Shown here piece after piece: positions 59,109 to 64,000 of a stretch of DNA of 64,000 nucleotides. The position numbers were made by a program, and so were the translations under genes. Every line of letters starts with the position of its first letter. The stretch's first letter is position 1. The DNA is from Amaurobius ferox. Lineage: Eukaryota; Arthropoda; Arachnida; Araneae; Amaurobiidae. The notes beneath the pieces are model-generated. The model ran no database searches and was not told the DNA's origin. It was given only the letters and a program-made list of their open reading frames with translations. The stretch covers positions 61,454,736 to 61,518,735 of the forward strand of contig OX578137.1 in NCBI GenBank assembly GCA_951213105.1, in the 5' to 3' direction.

Positions 59109-62100
59109 ATGTTTTAAGTTTTACGGATTAGGTTATAAGTTTTACGGATAACGTTTTAAGTTTTACAGATTATGTTATAAGTTTTACAGATTATGTTATA
59201 AGTTTTACGGATTATGTTTTAAGTTTTACGCATTATGTTAAAAGTTTTAGCGATTATATTATAAGTTTTACGCATTATGTTAAAAGTTTTACCGATTATA
59301 TTATAAGTTTTACGGATTATGTTTCAAGTTTTACGGATTGTATTATAAGTTTGCGAATTATGTTATAAGTTTTGCTGATTATGATTTAAGTTTTACGGAT
59401 TATGTTATAAACTTTAGGAATTCTATTATAAACTTTAAGGAATATGTTTTAAGTTTTACGGATTATGTTATAAGTTTTACGGATTATGTTTTAAGTTTTA
59501 CGCATTATGTTAAAAGTTTTACCGATTATATAAGTTTTACGGATTATGTTTCAAGTTTTACGGATTGTATTATAAGTTTACGAATTATGTTATAAGTTTT
59601 GCTGATTATGATTTAAGTTTTACGGATTATGTTATATGTTTTACGGATTATGTTATAAACTTTACGAATTCTATTATAAACTTTAAGGAATATGTTTTAA
59701 GTTTTACGGATTATGTTATAAGTTTTACAAATTATGTTATAAGTATTACGGATTATGTTTTAAGTTTTACGAATTATGTTATAAGTTTTAAGGATTATGT
59801 TTTAAGTTTTACGGATTATGTTATAAGTTTTGCGGATTATGTTATACATTTTGCGGATTATCTTTTAAGTTTTGCGGATTATGTTATAAGTTTTACGGAT
59901 TATGTATATGTTTTATACGGATACGTTTTAAGTTTTACGGATAATGTTATAGGTTTTACGGATTATGTTATGAGTTTTACAAATTATGTTATAGGTTTTA
60001 CGGATTATGTTTCAAGTTTTACGGATTGTATTATAAGTTTACAGATTATGTTATAAGTTTTGCTGATTATGATTTAAGTTTTACGGATTATGTTATATGT
60101 TTTACGGATTATGTTATAAACTTTACGGAATATGTTTTAAGTTTTACGGATTATGCTTTACGAATTCTGTTATAAACTTTAAGGAATATGTTTTAAGTTT
60201 TACGGATTATGTTATAAGTTTTACAAATTATGTTATAAGTATTACGGATTATGTTTTAAGTTTTACGAATTATGTTATAAGTTTTAAGGATTATGTTTTA
60301 AGTTTTACGGATTATGTTATAAGTTTTGCGGATTATGTTCTACATTTTACGGATTATCTTTTAAGTTTTGCGGATTATGTTTTAAGTTTTACGGATTATG
60401 TATATGTTTTACGGATACGTTTTAAGTTTTACGGATTATGTTACAGGTTTTACGGATTATGTTTTAAGTTTTACGGATTATGTTACAAGTTTTACGGATT
60501 ATGGTATATGTTTTACGGATCCGCTTTAAATTTTACGGATTCTAAGTTTTACGGATTATGTTATAAGTTTTACGGATTATGTTTTAAGTTTTACGTATTA
60601 TGTATATATGTTTTACGGATACATTTCAAGTTTTACGGATTATGTTTTAAGTTTTACGGATTATGTTACAAGTTTTACGGATTATGTTATATGTTTTACG
60701 GATACGCTTTAAGTTTTACGGATTGTAAGTTTCATGGATTATGTTATAAGTTTTACTGATTATGTTTTAAGTTTTACGGATTATGTTCTAAATTTTACGG
60801 ATTATGTTTTAAGTTTTGCGGATTATGTTTTAAGTTTTACGGATTATGTTATATGTTTTACGGATTATGTTATGAGTTTTACAAATTATGTTCTAAGTTT
60901 TACGGATTATGTTCTAAGTTTTACGAATTATGTTATAAATTTTGCGGATTATGTTCTACATTTTACGGATAATGTTTTAGGTTTTGCGGATTATGTATTT
61001 GTTTTACGGATACGTTTTAAGTTTTACGGATTATGTAATAAGTTTTAAGGATTATGTTTTAAGTTTTACGAATTATGTTATACGTTTTGCGGATTATGTT
61101 CTACATTTTACGGATTATGTTTTAAGTTTTGTTGAGATTATGTTTTAAGTTTTACAGATTATGTTATAAGTTTTACGGAATATGTTATACGTTTTACGGA
61201 TTATGTTTTAAGTTTTACGGATTATGTTACATGTTTTGCGGATTATGTTATATGTTTTACGGATACGCTTTAAGTTTTCCGGATTATAAGTTTTGCGGAT
61301 TATGTTATAAGTTTTACGGATTATGTTCTAAATTTTACGGATTATGTTTTAAGTTTTGCGGATTATGTTTTAAGTTTTACGGATTATGTTATATGTTTTA
61401 CGGATTATGTTATGAGTTTTACAAATTATGTTATAAGTTTTAGGGATTATGTTTTAAGTTTCACGAATTATGTTATAAGTTTTAAGGATAATGTTTTAAG
61501 TTTTACGGATTATGTTATAAGTTTTGCGGATTATGTTCTACATTTTACGGATTATGTTTTAAGTTTTGCGGATTATGTTAAAAGTTTTACAGATTATGTA
61601 TATGTTTTACGGATACGTTTTAAGTCATACGGATTATGTTATAAGTTTAAGTTTTACGGATTACGTAATAAGTTTTACGGATTATGTTTTAAGTTTTACG
61701 AATTATGTTATAAGTTTTGCGGATTATGTTCTACATTTTACGGATTATGTTTTAAGTTTTGATGAGATTATGTTATAAGTTTTACGGATTATGTATATCT
61801 CTTACAGGTACGTTTAAAGTTTTACAGATTACGTTGTACGTTTTACGGATTATGTTTTAAGTTTTTCGGATTATGTTACATGTTTTACGGGTTATGTTTT
61901 AAGTTTTACGAATTATGTTATATATTTTGTGGATTATGTTCTACATTTTACGGATTATCCTTTAAGTTTTGCGGATTATGTTATAAGTTTTACGGATTAT
62001 GTATATGTTTTAAGGATACGTTTTAAGTTTTACGGATTATGTTATAAGTTTTACGTAATATGTTATAAGTTTTACGGATTATGTTTTAAGTTTTACGGAT

Positions 62101-64000
62101 TATGTTACAAGTTTTACGGATTATGTTACATGTTTTACGGATACGCTTTAAGTTTTACGGATTATTAGTTTTACGGAATATGTTATAAGTCTTACGGATT
62201 ATGTTCTAAATTTTACGGATTATGTTTTAAGTTTTGCGGATTATGTTTTAAAGTTTTACGGATTATGTTATATGTTTTACGGATTATGTTATGAGTTTTA
62301 CAAATTATGTTATAAGTTTTACGGATTATGTTTTAAGTTTTACGAATTATGTTATAAGTTTTAAGGATTATGTTTTAAGTTTTACGGATTATGTTATAAG
62401 TTTTGCGGATTATGTTCTACATTTTACGGATTATCTTTTAAGTTTTGCGGATTATGTTTTAAGTTTTACGGATTATGTATATGTTTTACGGATACGTTTT
62501 AAGTTTTACGGATTATGTTACAGGTTTTACGGATTATGTTTTAAGTTTTACGGATTATGTTACAAGTTTTACGGATTATGTTATATGTTTTACGGATCCG
62601 CTTTAAATTTTACGGATTCTAAGTTTTACGGATTATGTTATAAGTTTTACGGATTATGTTTTAAGTTTTACGTATTATGTATATATGTTTTACGGATACA
62701 TTTCAAGTTTTACGGATTATGTTTTAAGTTTTACGGATTATGTTACAAGTTTTACGGATTATGTTATATGTTTTACGGATACGCTTTAAGTTTTACGGAT
62801 TGTAAGTTTCATGGATTATGTTATAAGTTTTACTGATTATGTTTTAAGTTTTACGGATTATGTTCTAAATTTTACGGATTATGTTTTAAGTTTTGCGGAT
62901 TATGTTTTAAGTTTTACGGATTATGTTATATGTTTTACGGATTATGTTATGAGTTTTACAAATTATGTTCTAAGTTTTACGGATTATGTTCTAAGTTTTA
63001 CGAATTATGTTATAAATTTTGCGGATTATGTTCTACATTTTACGGATAATGTTTTAGGTTTTGCGGATTATGTATTTGTTTTACGGATACGTTTTAAGTT
63101 TTACGGATTATGTAATAAGTTTTAAGGATTATGTTTTAAGTTTTACGAATTATGTTATACGTTTTGCGGATTATGTTCTACATTTTACGGATTATGTTTT
63201 AAGTTTTGTTGAGATTATGTTTTAAGTTTTACAGATTATGTTATAAGTTTTACGGAATATGTTATACGTTTTACGGATTATGTTTTAAGTTTTACGGATT
63301 ATGTTACATGTTTTGCGGATTATGTTATATGTTTTACGGATACGCTTTAAGTTTTCCGGATTATAAGTTTTGCGGATTATGTTATAAGTTTTACGGATTA
63401 TGTTCTAAATTTTACGGATTATGTTTTAAGTTTTGCGGATTATGTTTTAAGTTTTACGGATTATGTTATATGTTTTACGGATTATGTTATGAGTTTTACA
63501 AATTATGTTATAAGTTTTAGGGATTATGTTTTAAGTTTCACGAATTATGTTATAAGTTTTAAGGATAATGTTTTAAGTTTTACGGATTATGTTATAAGTT
63601 TTGCGGATTATGTTCTACATTTTACGGATTATGTTTTAAGTTTTGCGGATTATGTTAAAAGTTTTACAGATTATGTATATGTTTTACGGATACGTTTTAA
63701 GTCATACGGATTATGTTATAAGTTTAAGTTTTACGGATTACGTAATAAGTTTTACGGATTATGTTTTAAGTTTTACGAATTATGTTATAAGTTTTGCGGA
63801 TTATGTTCTACATTTTACGGATTATGTTTTAAGTTTTGATGAGATTATGTTATAAGTTTTACGGATTATGTATATCTCTTACAGGTACGTTTAAAGTTTT
63901 ACAGATTACGTTGTACGTTTTACGGATTATGTTTTAAGTTTTTCGGATTATGTTACATGTTTTACGGGTTATGTTTTAAGTTTTACGAATTATGTTATAT
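59093..64000. repeat. 21-bp satellite array
   Basis: A continuous array of units close to AAGTTTTACGGATTATGTTAT (21 bp), with variants at the last bases (GTTTTA, GTTCTA, GTTACA) and at ACG/GCG/ACA. It runs from about 59,093 to the window end and surely beyond. Because the unit is exactly seven codons and two of three forward frames lack stops, long open frames appear (repeats of SFTDYVI or FYGLCYK). These are not evidence of genes: there is no start context, frames switch between variants, and no splice or non-repeat coding part adjoins. Local sub-periods of about 227 bp are visible between 59,330 and 60,030. Confidence 0.95.
60214..64000. repeat. 2,077-bp higher-order repeat within the satellite
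   Basis: The pattern of unit variants from 60,214 to 61,923 repeats almost exactly from 62,291 to 64,000, an offset of 2,077 bp. Rare markers coincide, for example GTTTTGTTGAGATTATG at 61,129 and 63,206, and TCTCTTACAGGTACG at about 61,798 and 63,875. At least one difference is visible near the start. The second copy is cut by the window end. This is homogenisation of a long block, as in higher-order satellites. Confidence 0.93.

Noticed and set aside
59338..63855. Long open frames of SFTDYVI or FYGLCYK repeats as a repetitive structural protein gene
   Set aside because: They follow automatically from a 21-bp unit without stops in two frames. Frames switch at unit variants, and there is no splice structure or non-repeat coding part.

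Overview
The window reads as intergenic or intronic DNA from an arthropod genome, most likely a spider. It is very AT-rich, has no long open genes, and is dense with eukaryotic repeats: long TA, CA and TTA microsatellites, a jockey-type LINE, an R1-like LINE end, a Penelope-like element with a GIY-YIG domain, a Tc3-like mariner relic, a Ty3/Gypsy-class LTR element and SINEs with 5S rRNA and tRNA heads. The spider assignment rests on the style of the LTR element gag and the jockey proteins as I know them. It is an inference and was not searched.

Layout. 1-9.6 kb: AT-rich DNA with a short tandem repeat, a dead Tc3-like transposase (2.77-3.94 kb) and SINE copies (4.9 and 7.3-8.56 kb). 9.6-26.7 kb: microsatellites and several dispersed non-autonomous repeats, including a hairpin-ended family with three copies. 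27-31 kb: the first of three tiny paralogous genes, followed by a 5'-truncated jockey element. 33.4-38.0 kb: Penelope-like and LINE remnants. 42.1 kb: the second tiny gene. 43.56-48.50 kb: an internally deleted LTR retrotransposon with both LTRs and a 4-bp target duplication. 50.1 kb: a SINE with a tRNA-like head and a perfect 15-bp target duplication. 51.6-53.9 kb: the third tiny gene. 59.09-64.0 kb: a 21-bp satellite with a 2,077-bp higher-order repeat, running off the window end.

The only host-gene candidates I can support are the three paralogues at 27,047, 42,124 and 51,653, all on the + strand. Each has a 44-nt first coding exon for a cationic amphipathic peptide (pattern MKxWKAIKxxFxGK) ending in phase 2 at a consensus GTAAGT donor. 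The exons differ from one another largely at silent third positions and share a conserved 5' flank, while the second exons differ. I do not recognise the family. It is the best candidate here for something undescribed.

The rest is mobile and satellite DNA. It shows clear mechanistic traces: a 119-bp tandem amplification across a SINE insertion junction, a 5S plus tRNA compound SINE head, an LTR element in which an integrase C-terminus precedes the reverse transcriptase, and a satellite whose first unit looks derived from flanking non-satellite sequence. Identity estimates are by eye.
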